This document shows positions 27,406 to 34,515 of a DNA stretch of 64,000 bases, in pieces. The stretch's first letter is position 1, and every line of letters begins with the position of its first letter. The notes under the pieces were generated by a model that saw only the letters and a program-made list of their open reading frames with translations, had not been told where the DNA came from and ran no database searches. Origin of the DNA: Humibacter sp049446075 (lineage in GTDB: Bacteria; Actinomycetota; Actinomycetes; Actinomycetales; Microbacteriaceae); NCBI RefSeq assembly GCF_049446075.1, contig NZ_JBMSEB010000001.1:2294001-2358000 (forward strand), read 5' to 3'. The translations under genes and the position numbers were made by a program.

Positions 27406-28365
27406 TCACGATGCGTGCTCCCCGCCGTCCTGCGGCAAGAGGACGAGCTTGCCGTGAGCTGCGCCGCTCCGGCTGATCTCGAGCGCCCGCCGCCAACCAT
27501 GCAGAGGATAGGTAGCGGCGAGTGGCACGTGGAAACGACCCTCTGCCGCCAGCCGGGCGAACTCGGGAAGCACATCGACGAGCTGGGCAGGGGTCTCGCT
27601 GAACGAGGAGCGCACACCCAGTTCTCCGGCTGCCGCGAAGTCGGAGATGGTGAGCACCCGCTGCGGGTCACCGCCGGCGATCGTAATGAGGTCGGGAAGA
27701 ACGCCTCCGACCGGTGCCGTATCGAGGACGAGGTCTACGGGTCCGCCGTGAAGGTCGGCGACCCTCTCGACCATGCCGTCACCGTATGGCGTGACTTGGG
27801 CGCCGAGGTCCTGCAAGACCTGAGCGTAGGTGTCGCCGGCCGTAGCGATGACCCGCATCCCGTTCAAGAGCGCCATCTGCACCGCTGCGAATCCGATTGT
27901 CGTGCCCGCGCCGTGGATGAGGATCGACCTTCCGGGCTCGAGGCCGAGCCAGTTCAGGTGGCGGTATGCCGTGTCGACGGTCATCGGCAAGGCCGCGGCC
28001 AGCGCGGGGTCGAGACCAACGGGGAGCGGGAACCACCGGTTCATCACGGCACTCTCGGATGCACCGGCCGTCGAGCAGTTCGCCCAGTCCGCGGTGCCGA
28101 ACACGAGGTCGCCGACTGCCACGTTCGTTACGCCGTCGCCCACCGCGTCGACCCTGCCGGAAACATCGCAGCCTATGCCGCGCGGAAGAGTACCTGCGAA
28201 GAGTCCGCGGCACAGCGCCCAATCCGCCGGTGCCAGGCCGACAGCACTCACGACTACCCGGATTCGCCCCGACTGCGGTTCCGGGACCGGCGCCCGTTCC
28301 AGGCGTAGCACCTCCTCGGGTTCGCCATACTCGTGAAAGCGCACGGTGCGCATGCTGTCGGTCAT
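27406..28365 (-). CDS. quinone-oxidoreductase-like MDR family oxidoreductase
   Basis: NAD(P)-dependent, zinc-independent medium-chain dehydrogenase/reductase of 319 aa. The GroES-like half contains GIGCDVSGRVDAVGDGVTNV. The Rossmann half has ILIHGAGTTIGFAAVQ in place of the usual AAGGVG, and LDTAPVGG. There are no structural zinc cysteines. ATG 28365 is chosen because CGGAGAG precedes it. Frames starting further upstream would run through the operator. It is divergent from the TetR gene at 28468, which probably represses it. The physiological substrate is unknown, perhaps a quinone or reactive enal. Confidence 0.82.
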   Translation of the reverse strand: MTDSMRTVRFHEYGEPEEVLRLERAPVPEPQSGRIRVVVSAVGLAPADWALCRGLFAGTLPRGIGCDVSGRVDAVGDGVTNVAVGDLVFGTADWANCSTAGASESAVMNRWFPLPVGLDPALAAALPMTVDTAYRHLNWLGLEPGRSILIHGAGTTIGFAAVQMALLNGMRVIATAGDTYAQVLQDLGAQVTPYGDGMVERVADLHGGPVDLVLDTAPVGGVLPDLITIAGGDPQRVLTISDFAAAGELGVRSSFSETPAQLVDVLPEFARLAAEGRFHVPLAATYPLHGWRRALEISRSGAAHGKLVLLPQDGGEHAS

Positions 28366-28389
28366 CTGCTCTCCGTTCATCGAGGTTCT

Positions 28390-28402
28390 GTCAGTCACTG
28401 AC
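28390..28402. promoter_or_regulatory. TetR operator copy 1
   Basis: The 13-bp near-palindrome GTCAGTCACTGAC has arms GTCAGT/ACTGAC. It is repeated identically at 28434, 44 bp away, about four helical turns. It lies 25 nt upstream of the oxidoreductase start. Confidence 0.75.
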
Positions 28403-28433
28403 CGAACAGGTCCGACGGCGACACTACGCTTCT

Positions 28434-28446
28434 GTCAGTCACTGAC
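28434..28446. promoter_or_regulatory. TetR operator copy 2
   Basis: Second identical GTCAGTCACTGAC, 21 nt before the tetR start, so the same site can shut both divergent promoters. Confidence 0.75.
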
Positions 28447-28467
28447 GCAACCTGCTAACCTGCACCC

Positions 28468-29037
28468 ATGCCAAGGGACGGACGGATCGTTCGCGACCGT
28501 CTACACCGCGCCGCGCTCGAACTCTTTGCCGAACGGGGATTCGACGGCACCACCAGCGAACAGATCGCAGCGCGAGCAGGGGTGACGGAACGCACCTTCT
28601 TCCGGCACTTTCCGGACAAGCGGGAGGTGCTCTTCGCCTGGGAGGAGGAACTCCGCAAGCTGACGGCGGACGCGATCGCCGCCGTGCCGTCGGATGTACC
28701 GCCACTGCGTGCACTACAGGTGGCGTTCCACGATGCCGTTCCGCTTCTCGTACGAAACCGGCCGCTCGCCGAGATGCAGGCGCCCATCATTGCGGCCGCG
28801 CCCGCGCTCATCGAGAGGGAGCACTCGAAGGCTGCCGCTCTTGTAACGCTGGTCGCAGCCGCGCTTCGTGATCGAGGTTGCGACGAACGGACCGCGCTAC
28901 TGTGCGCGCGCGTCGGAATGGATGCGTTCAGCACCGCGATCCGGGAATGGTCCGGTCGGTCGGCGGCGGAGCTGCACGACGAAGTGGATGCGACGTTCGT
29001 GGAGCTCGCCGCCCTGACTTGCGCACTTCACGAGTGA
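28468..29037 (+). CDS. TetR/AcrR family transcriptional regulator
   Basis: A 189-aa repressor. The N-terminal HTH is TTSEQIAARAGVTERTFFRHF followed by PDKREVLF, and the C-terminal ligand domain has the usual all-helical profile. It is divergent from the MDR oxidoreductase, with two identical palindromes between the genes. Autoregulation plus control of the oxidoreductase is the likely role. The inducer cannot be read from sequence. Confidence 0.9.
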   Translation: MPRDGRIVRDRLHRAALELFAERGFDGTTSEQIAARAGVTERTFFRHFPDKREVLFAWEEELRKLTADAIAAVPSDVPPLRALQVAFHDAVPLLVRNRPLAEMQAPIIAAAPALIEREHSKAAALVTLVAAALRDRGCDERTALLCARVGMDAFSTAIREWSGRSAAELHDEVDATFVELAALTCALHE

Positions 29038-29072
29038 GCCTCGGCGGCACCACAGGTCAGATCGCGCAGGTC

Positions 29073-29324
29073 TCAGCTGCCGATGCTCGAGCCACCGACG
29101 TGTGGGAACCATGCCGCGATAACCCAGAACGGCACCAGGAGGCTCCTACCGAAGAGCGCCACCCAGAGCGTGATGGCGGTGACCGCACACAGCGCCAGGA
29201 GTGCCGCGAAGCCGGCACTCACGCCCACGAGGCCAAGCATGGATGCCGTGCGCTGCGGCTCGGGCGCCTCGGCATCCGCTTCTTCGAGGCGTCGTTCCAG
29301 CAGGTCCAGTCCGCTTTCGCTCAC
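29073..29324 (-). CDS. small two-helix membrane protein, hypothetical
   Basis: An 83-aa product from GTG 29324: a charged coil-like N-terminus (SESGLDLLERRLEEADAEA) followed by two hydrophobic stretches (GLVGVSAGFAALLALCAVTA and WVALFGRSLLVPFWVIAAWF). Coding is supported by the abrupt charge/hydrophobic layout and by GTG placement directly after GC-rich non-coding sequence. No family is recognised. It is convergent with tetR and divergent from the Nudix gene. Confidence 0.5.
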   Translation of the reverse strand: MSESGLDLLERRLEEADAEAPEPQRTASMLGLVGVSAGFAALLALCAVTAITLWVALFGRSLLVPFWVIAAWFPHVGGSSIGS

Positions 29325-29382
29325 CCGGGCGAGTCTACGGTCACGGCCCGGAGCGCACCCCGGCTCGACGTAGGGTGTCTGC

Positions 29383-29802
29383 ATGGATATCCGCGTCGCC
29401 GCGTACGCCGTCATCGCTGACGGCACCCGCGTACTGCTCGCCCACTGGAACGAGCACGGCCGCAACGGCTGGACGCTTCCGGGCGGCGGCCTGGAGCCAG
29501 GTGAGGACCCGGTGGATGCCGCGGTGCGCGAGGTACGCGAAGAGACCGGCTACGACGCGGAGCTCGATGGTCTGATCGGTGTGCACTCGCATCTGATCCC
29601 CGAGGATCAGCGCAGCCCAGGGCTCGGGCCGTTGCAGGCGTTGCGGATCGTCTACCGGGCGCACACCGTCGGCGGTTCGCTCATGAACGAGGCTGAAGGA
29701 TCCACGGACGAGGCACGGTGGTTCGACCTCGGCGAGATCGCCACGCTGCGCAAGGTGTCGCTCGTCGATGTCGGCTTGCGGTTCGCCGGTCTCATCGAGT
29801 GA
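29383..29802 (+). CDS. NUDIX hydrolase
   Basis: A 139-aa hydrolase of nucleoside-diphosphate-linked substrates. The complete Nudix box GX5EX7REUXEEXGU appears as GGGLEPGEDPVDAAVREVREETGYDAE. It begins MDIRVAAYAVIADGTRVLLAHW, consistent with MutT/ADP-ribose-type enzymes. Substrate is not predictable. It stands alone. Confidence 0.9.
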   Translation: MDIRVAAYAVIADGTRVLLAHWNEHGRNGWTLPGGGLEPGEDPVDAAVREVREETGYDAELDGLIGVHSHLIPEDQRSPGLGPLQALRIVYRAHTVGGSLMNEAEGSTDEARWFDLGEIATLRKVSLVDVGLRFAGLIE

Positions 29803-29851
29803 CGCTCGCCGCGTTCTATCTGGCGAGGAGGACGCACGCGCAGACACGAAA

Positions 29852-29881
29852 GAAGAGCGGATGCCGAAGCATCCGCTCTTC
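29852..29881 (-). terminator. hairpin terminator between convergent genes
   Basis: A perfect 13-bp stem (GAAGAGCGGATGC with GCATCCGCTCTTC) and a CGAA loop. Read on the minus strand it is followed by TTTCG, so it best ends the 29893-30402 gene, but it can also stop the Nudix transcript. Confidence 0.7.
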
Positions 29882-29892
29882 CCGTTGGCTCG

Positions 29893-30402
29893 CTACTGAG
29901 CCGCGGGCGGCTCTGTCGTGTCGTCTTCGGCGACCCACAACTCGTCGTCGGCGCGGAACGTCTGCCACACGGCGTATGCCACGCCGATGAGTGCGGCGGC
30001 GCCGACAGCGATCGCGAGATAGGTTCCGAAGCCCGGCCCGGACTTCTTCGGCTTGGTGAGCTCGCCCTTGGCGGACTTGAGTCGCTTCACGGCGGCCTGC
30101 ACGCGGGCGTCGCGAGCGACGTCTGCCACGCTGAGCGCCGTTCCGAGAACTGTGCCGACCGCCGGAACGACGGTGTGGCTGATGACGTCACCTGTGGCAC
30201 GCGTCACAGGGCGTACGTACTGGTCGTAACCCTCGCGGAGCCGAGGCGCCACTTCTTCCCGCGTGTAGTGCGCGGCCTGGTGGCCGGCCTTCTGCGCTAC
30301 GGCATTCGCTCGGCCCAGCACTTGCTGCTGTGCGTCCCAGAGTTCGAGAGCTTCAGCGCGAAGCCGGTTGAGTTCCTTCTGGCGCTTTCGTGACAGACTC
30401 AC
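29893..30402 (-). CDS. hypothetical membrane-anchored helical protein
   Basis: A 169-aa protein from GTG 30402, with a GGAGGAA ribosome site. The N-terminus is strongly helical and charged (LSRKRQKELNRLRAEALELW). The middle contains YDQYVRPVTRATGDVISH. One transmembrane helix near 130-152 (TYLAIAVGAAALIGVAYAVW) leaves an acidic C-terminal tail (DDELWVAEDDTTEP). The function is unknown; it may be an envelope or nucleoid-associated membrane protein. It is divergent from ppiA. Confidence 0.65.
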   Translation of the reverse strand: MSLSRKRQKELNRLRAEALELWDAQQQVLGRANAVAQKAGHQAAHYTREEVAPRLREGYDQYVRPVTRATGDVISHTVVPAVGTVLGTALSVADVARDARVQAAVKRLKSAKGELTKPKKSGPGFGTYLAIAVGAAALIGVAYAVWQTFRADDELWVAEDDTTEPPAAQ

Positions 30403-30500
30403 GGTTCCTCCACCCGGTCGTACTTGCGGTTCCTCCATCTTGCCACCGAAACCCTGGGTGGCCAGGGGGTGGACAGAACCGCTATGCAAGAATTGAGCCC

Positions 30501-31040
30501 ATGTCCAAGCACACCGCGGTGGCTACTCTGCACACCAACTACGGCGACATCGCCGTCAACCTGTACGGCAACCACGCACCCAAGACGGTGCGCAACTTCG
30601 TCGGGCTCGCCACCGGAGAGCAGGAGTGGACGGATCCCACCACGGGCGACAAGCGCTCGGACAACCTCTACGACGGCGTCGTCTTCCACCGCATCATCCC
30701 GGGCTTCATGATCCAGGGCGGTGACCCGCTCGGCACGGGCACCGGCGGCCCCGGATACCGTTTCGACGACGAGATCAGCCCGGACCTCGACTTCACTCAG
30801 CCCTACATGCTCGCGATGGCGAATGCCGGCATCCAGGGCGGACGAGGCACCAACGGCTCGCAGTTCTTTATCACCGTCGGCCCCACCACCTGGCTTCAGG
30901 GCAAGCACACCATCTTCGGCGAGGTGGCAGACGACGAGTCGCGTCGCGTCGTCGACAAGCTCGCCGCCGTGCCCACGGATGCCCGCGACCGCCCACTCGA
31001 CGACGTCGTCATCGAGTCCGTCAGCGTCGAGCAGGCGTAG
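30501..31040 (+). CDS. ppiA: peptidyl-prolyl cis-trans isomerase, cyclophilin type
   Basis: Cytoplasmic cyclophilin of 179 aa. Core motifs are VVFHRIIPGFMIQGGDP, NAGIQGGRGTNGSQFFITVGP and HTIFGEV. No signal peptide is seen. ATG 30501 is used; the frame runs further upstream without similarity. Its location after gyrA and before crgA is the conserved actinobacterial order (Rv0009). Confidence 0.95.
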   Translation: MSKHTAVATLHTNYGDIAVNLYGNHAPKTVRNFVGLATGEQEWTDPTTGDKRSDNLYDGVVFHRIIPGFMIQGGDPLGTGTGGPGYRFDDEISPDLDFTQPYMLAMANAGIQGGRGTNGSQFFITVGPTTWLQGKHTIFGEVADDESRRVVDKLAAVPTDARDRPLDDVVIESVSVEQA

Positions 31041-31082
31041 CGCCGCCGGCGCTTCTCCAGCCTGCGGTCATCCGATCACAGC

Positions 31083-31937
31083 GTGTCGCAACCCACGTCG
31101 CCAGGCGAGCCCTCTGCGCTCGTCTGCTACCGGCATCCTGACCGGCCGACCTATGTGCGCTGCCAGCGCTGCGGCAGGGCGATCTGCGGCGAGTGCCAGA
31201 CACCTGCGCCCGTCGGTTTCATCTGCCCCGAGTGCATGAGGCAGCAGCGCGCGACCGCACCCCGCACCAGGTCGGCCTTCCTGACCAGGATGACCGGACC
31301 CGGCCGGCCCGCGGTGACGTACGCGATCATCGCGATCTGCGTCGTCGTCTTCATCGCCCAGTGGGTCACCGGGTTGTCGGGCGGACCGGTGACGAGAGGG
31401 CTCTGGTACGCGGGAGCGTACGGATACCCGGGGCAGTACGAACCGTGGCGCATGCTCACCGCGGCGTTCGTGCACGCGAACCTGCTGCACATCGCGCTCA
31501 ACATGTACACGCTGTGGATCTTCGGCATGGTGCTGGAGCCGATGCTCGGACGAGCGCGATACGCCGTGCTGTTCCTGCTCAGTGCAATAGCCGGCTCGGT
31601 CGGTGTCTACCTGCTCGCGTCGCCCGTGCAGCCGGTGGTCGGGGCATCCGGCGCCATCTTCGGCATGATGGCCGCGTTGCTCGTCATCCAGCGGCACCTC
31701 GGCGGGCAGGTCAGGCAACTGCTCGTGCTGGTCGGCATCAACCTGGTGATCAGTTTCGTGCCCGGGTTCGCCATCGCCTGGCAGGCGCACGTCGGTGGGC
31801 TCGTCGGCGGCGCCCTCGTTGGACTCATCTATGCGCGCACCCGGTCGCGCTCGCGGCGACCGCTCCAGGTAGTGCTCCTCGTCGCGCTTGGAGTGCTCCT
31901 GGTGCTCGCCGGAAGCTGGCACGTCTTCACGGGTTGA
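31083..31937 (+). CDS. rhomboid family intramembrane serine protease with N-terminal zinc-finger
   Basis: A 284-aa membrane protease. The N-terminus holds a B-box-like cysteine/histidine cluster (CYRHPDRPTYVRCQRCGR, CGEC, CPEC; residues 15-51). The rhomboid core has WRMLTAAFVHANLLHIALNM, catalytic serine in GASGAIFG (Ser189) and histidine in AHVGG (His236). Six helices are predicted and a basic loop precedes the last one. The start is GTG 31083, 42 nt after ppiA. Confidence 0.92.
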   Translation: MSQPTSPGEPSALVCYRHPDRPTYVRCQRCGRAICGECQTPAPVGFICPECMRQQRATAPRTRSAFLTRMTGPGRPAVTYAIIAICVVVFIAQWVTGLSGGPVTRGLWYAGAYGYPGQYEPWRMLTAAFVHANLLHIALNMYTLWIFGMVLEPMLGRARYAVLFLLSAIAGSVGVYLLASPVQPVVGASGAIFGMMAALLVIQRHLGGQVRQLLVLVGINLVISFVPGFAIAWQAHVGGLVGGALVGLIYARTRSRSRRPLQVVLLVALGVLLVLAGSWHVFTG

Positions 31938-31961
31938 GGATGCCCCGCGCGAGCGCGGAAG

Positions 31962-31970
31962 TTATCCACA
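31962..31970 (+). promoter_or_regulatory. isolated perfect DnaA box
   Basis: TTATCCACA stands alone in the rhomboid-crgA gap, 14 kb from oriC. It could titrate DnaA or link crgA/rhomboid expression to replication, but a chance match is possible. Confidence 0.4.
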
Positions 31971-31989
31971 GGCTTACCAACAGGGGGAT

Positions 31990-32007
31990 AATTACACCCG
32001 TGTAATT
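31990..32007. promoter_or_regulatory. 18-bp perfect inverted repeat AATTACAC-CC-GTGTAATT
   Basis: The 8-bp arms are fully complementary around a CC spacer and AT-rich within very GC-rich DNA, typical of a dimeric repressor site. It lies 20 bp after the DnaA box, downstream of both convergent genes, so no obvious target promoter is adjacent. Confidence 0.5.
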
Positions 32008-32053
32008 GTGCCGATCGTCTAGGTATTGCCCCTAGCCGTTGGACGCGGACCGC

Positions 32054-32090
32054 CAGAAAAGAATCGCGCCGGGCGTGAACCCGGCGCGAT
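32054..32090 (-). terminator. intrinsic terminator of crgA
   Basis: A perfect 11-bp stem (ATCGCGCCGGG with CCCGGCGCGAT, loop CGTGAA) is followed on the minus strand by TTCTTTTC. It lies 20 bp after the crgA stop. Confidence 0.85.
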
Positions 32091-32110
32091 GGTCAAGTGG
32101 AGCGTGTGGA

Positions 32111-32359
32111 TCAGCGCCACCTGGTCGTCATGAGGAAGCCGACGAAGGCGATCGCGAAGCCGATCAGGATGTTCCAGGCACCGACGCCGGGAATCGGATA
32201 CTGGCTGCCGCTCACGTAGAAGACCACGATCCACAGCAGGCCGATGATCATGAACCCGAGCATGACGGGGAGGAACCATACCGGGTTCGGTGCGTCGTCA
32301 TTCGTCCGGACGTCGTCGGCCGGACGTGATGCGCGCTTGGTGCGGGTCTTGGAAGCCAT
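32111..32359 (-). CDS. crgA: cell division protein CrgA
   Basis: An 82-aa protein with two transmembrane helices that sits at the septum and coordinates FtsZ, FtsI and other divisome parts in actinobacteria. A basic cytoplasmic N-terminus (KTRTKRASR) precedes NPVWFLPVMLGFMIIGLLWI, a short loop ending YPIPG, and WNILIGFAIAFVGFLMTTRWR, the family's conserved end. ATG 32359 is 9 nt after a TAGAAT -10, so the mRNA is nearly leaderless. Confidence 0.95.
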   Translation of the reverse strand: MASKTRTKRASRPADDVRTNDDAPNPVWFLPVMLGFMIIGLLWIVVFYVSGSQYPIPGVGAWNILIGFAIAFVGFLMTTRWR

Positions 32360-32368
32360 AGTCCTGAC

Positions 32369-32388
32369 ATTCTAGAGGCGATTGAGAA
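32369..32388 (-). promoter_or_regulatory. crgA promoter with 20-bp sequence shared with glyS
   Basis: On the minus strand it reads TTCTCAATCGCCTCTAGAAT, ending in the -10 TAGAAT. The glyS upstream region (53151-53170) carries the same 20-mer with two differences, also ending in a -10 (TAAAAT). Confidence 0.6.
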
Positions 32389-32527
32389 CCGGCGCTGGGA
32401 GCTGCCTACGAGCCCGATGCGGATTCCGCCTCGTATCGCTGTGGCGCGATCGAGGATGCGGCCGAGAAGAGCCGTGAGGTGTTAGTTCTCGGCGCGATCA
32501 GAGGGTGGGTCATTAGACTCCCCATTC

Positions 32528-33451
32528 GTGACCGATCCCCACGACGATGCCGCGGAAGAGCTCCGCTTGGCGGATCTGTTGCCGTCGCAGGAAGACGGCG
32601 GTGACGATGTGCGGCAGAGCGGGGCCGGCCAGCGGCGCCACGCGAGTGGCAGGCATCCTGCCGGTGCTTCGAAGCCGCGGCGCAAGGTCTCGGTCGTCGG
32701 CGTCATCGGCGAACTTCTCGTCACCGCGGGCGTGCTCGTGCTGCTCTTTCTTGGGTGGCAGACCTGGTGGCAATCAGGCGTGCTGGCGTCGCAGCAGAAC
32801 AGTGCGGCGGCCGATCAGAGCAAGAAGTTCCTCGACCAGGCGAAGCACGCCCCCACTCCCACTCCGACACCGGTCACGACCCCGAGCGGCACGAGCACGG
32901 CGAGCCCCAGCAGCGCACCGGTGGACTACGGGCCACCGCCGGTCATGAAGGCGCCGGCCGCCGCTCAGCCGTTCGCGGTCATCTACGTGCCGAGGTTCGG
33001 CGCCGACTGGAAGCGGACGGTCCGCGAGACCGTCGACGTGGAATCCGTGCTGAACAGCTACAACGCCGGCGTCGGGCACTACCCCAACACGGCGATGCCC
33101 GGCGATGTCGGCAACTTCGCCATAGCCGCGCACGACACCGGGTATGGGAACACGTTCATCGACGTGTCGAAACTTCAGGTGGGTGACGCCATCTACATCC
33201 AGACCAAGGACGGCTACTACACCTACCGCTTCCGGAATATGGAGTACATCAGGCCCAGCACCATCCAGGTGCTCTACTCCGTTCCGCAGGTGAAGGATGC
33301 ACAGCCCGGCGACCGCTACATCACCATGACCACCTGTAACCCGCCCTACCACGCCCAGGAGCGCATCGCAGCATTCGGCGTGCTCGAGTCGTGGCAGCCG
33401 CTCTCGGCGGGTCCGCCGAAGGAGATCGCGGCCGAAGTGGGAGGCAACTGA
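32528..33451 (+). CDS. srtE: class E sortase
   Basis: Membrane-anchored transpeptidase of 307 aa that links LAXTG-type surface proteins to peptidoglycan. The layout is a cytoplasmic acidic N-terminus, a transmembrane helix at about 55-77, a Pro/Thr/Ser linker (110-145), and a sortase domain with His202 (AIAAHDTG), catalytic Cys270 in TMTTCNP and Arg279 (QERIAA). TxTC is the class E signature. GTG 32528 is the start. It is coupled to the 53-aa membrane protein downstream by TGATG. No obvious LAXTG substrate gene lies in this window. Confidence 0.9.
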   Translation: MTDPHDDAAEELRLADLLPSQEDGGDDVRQSGAGQRRHASGRHPAGASKPRRKVSVVGVIGELLVTAGVLVLLFLGWQTWWQSGVLASQQNSAAADQSKKFLDQAKHAPTPTPTPVTTPSGTSTASPSSAPVDYGPPPVMKAPAAAQPFAVIYVPRFGADWKRTVRETVDVESVLNSYNAGVGHYPNTAMPGDVGNFAIAAHDTGYGNTFIDVSKLQVGDAIYIQTKDGYYTYRFRNMEYIRPSTIQVLYSVPQVKDAQPGDRYITMTTCNPPYHAQERIAAFGVLESWQPLSAGPPKEIAAEVGGN

Positions 33452-33612
33452 TGTACGGTGCGCTGTGGCGTGTGCTTCCCGGACCGGTGTGGGTGAGGAT
33501 CCTGATTCTGCTCGTGCTGGTCGCCCTGGTGCTCTACTGCCTGGTGACCTGGGTGTTCCCCTGGGTCGATAGCATTCTGCAGAGCAACGAGGAAGGAACC
33601 GTCGCCGTATGA
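33451..33612 (+). CDS. 53-aa single-pass membrane protein
   Basis: ATG 33451 overlaps the sortase TGA by one base, and its own TGA overlaps the ATG of the next gene as ATGA, so three genes are translationally chained. The product MYGALWRVLPGPVWVRI continues into one hydrophobic helix (LILLVLVALVLYCLVTWVF) and an acidic end. No named family is certain. Small proteins of this type sit between sortase and pabA/trpG in many actinobacteria. Confidence 0.75.
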   Translation: MYGALWRVLPGPVWVRILILLVLVALVLYCLVTWVFPWVDSILQSNEEGTVAV

Positions 33613-34247
33613 CCCGCGTTCTCGTCATCGACAACTACGACAGCTTCGTGTACACGCTGAACGGATACCTGCGCGAACTCGGCGCGGAGACCGACGTGGT
33701 ACGCAACGACGCGATCGCGACGGATGACATCCCTCAGGTGCTCGCGGACTACGACGCGGTGCTGCTGTCGCCTGGACCGGGCACACCGGCCGACGCGGGT
33801 GTGTCGATCGAGACGGTGAAGGCATCCCTGGCGTCGCAGACGCCCTTGCTCGGCGTGTGCCTCGGCCACCAGGCGATCGCCGAGGCGTTCGGTGCCACCG
33901 TCACGAACGCCGAAGAGTTGATGCACGGCAAGACGTCGATCGTCGAGCACGACGGCTCGTCGTTCTACGACGGCGTGCGGCAGGGATTCACGGCCACGCG
34001 TTATCACTCGCTGGCAGTCGTGGACGGAACCGTGCCCGACGTGCTCGAGGTCACGGCTCGCACGCCTGGTGGCGTGATCATGGGCCTCCGGCACCGCGAC
34101 GCGCCCATCTTCGGCGTGCAGTTCCACCCAGAGTCGGTGCTCACGCAGGACGGCTACCGGATGCTCGGCAACTGGCTGGCCGTCGCGGGCCTCCCCTCCG
34201 CGAAGGAGCGCGCCCGCACGTTGGACCCCCTGCTCGCCGCCGGCTGA
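33609..34247 (+). CDS. trpG: glutamine amidotransferase, anthranilate/aminodeoxychorismate synthase component II
   Basis: A 212-aa glutaminase subunit that supplies ammonia for anthranilate or p-aminobenzoate synthesis. It starts TRVLVIDNYDSFVYTLNGYL. The catalytic triad is Cys84 in GVCLGHQA and His173/Glu175 in FHPES. No component I gene is adjacent, so TrpG versus PabA cannot be separated. The Mycobacterium gene at the same locus (next to pknB) is called trpG. ATG 33609 overlaps the previous stop. Confidence 0.92.
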   Translation: MTRVLVIDNYDSFVYTLNGYLRELGAETDVVRNDAIATDDIPQVLADYDAVLLSPGPGTPADAGVSIETVKASLASQTPLLGVCLGHQAIAEAFGATVTNAEELMHGKTSIVEHDGSSFYDGVRQGFTATRYHSLAVVDGTVPDVLEVTARTPGGVIMGLRHRDAPIFGVQFHPESVLTQDGYRMLGNWLAVAGLPSAKERARTLDPLLAAG

Positions 34248-34330
34248 GGCCGCGGAGCCGGCAGTCGTCCCCCAAGCCGGCGGGTTTCTGCCGAGCCCGC
34301 GGTGTCCGCCGCGTAAACAGCAAGAGCAGT

Positions 34331-34359
34331 CGAGAACAGCAGGAATGCTGCTGTTCTCG
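34331..34359. terminator. hairpin between convergent trpG and pknB
   Basis: A perfect 12-bp stem (CGAGAACAGCAG with CTGCTGTTCTCG) with a 5-nt loop. No T-run follows on either strand, so termination strength is uncertain. A partial third copy of CTGCTGTT follows at 34378. Confidence 0.5.
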
Positions 34360-34404
34360 GTGCGAGAGCGCGATCCCTGCTGTTTTCGGCTTCGGTGGGT
34401 GACG

Positions 34405-34490
34405 TAAGGTGCCGAGCGGCCGACGTGAGCGAGCGGCTGGCGTGAGTGGCCGATGTCGAGCGGGCGGCCGACGTGAGCCAGGGGATCAGC
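34405..34490. repeat. degenerate short tandem repeats near the pknB 3' end
   Basis: Imperfect units of about 16-18 bp with a GAGCGGCCGACGTGAG core, roughly four copies. They are similar in style to, but different in sequence from, the minisatellites at 8.3-9.4 kb. Confidence 0.55.
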
Positions 34491-34515
34491 GCAGGCGGCT
34501 AAGCAGACCGGCAGA

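Noticed and set aside
32480..32527. Terminator or small RNA before the sortase gene
   Set aside because: No stem of useful length was found.
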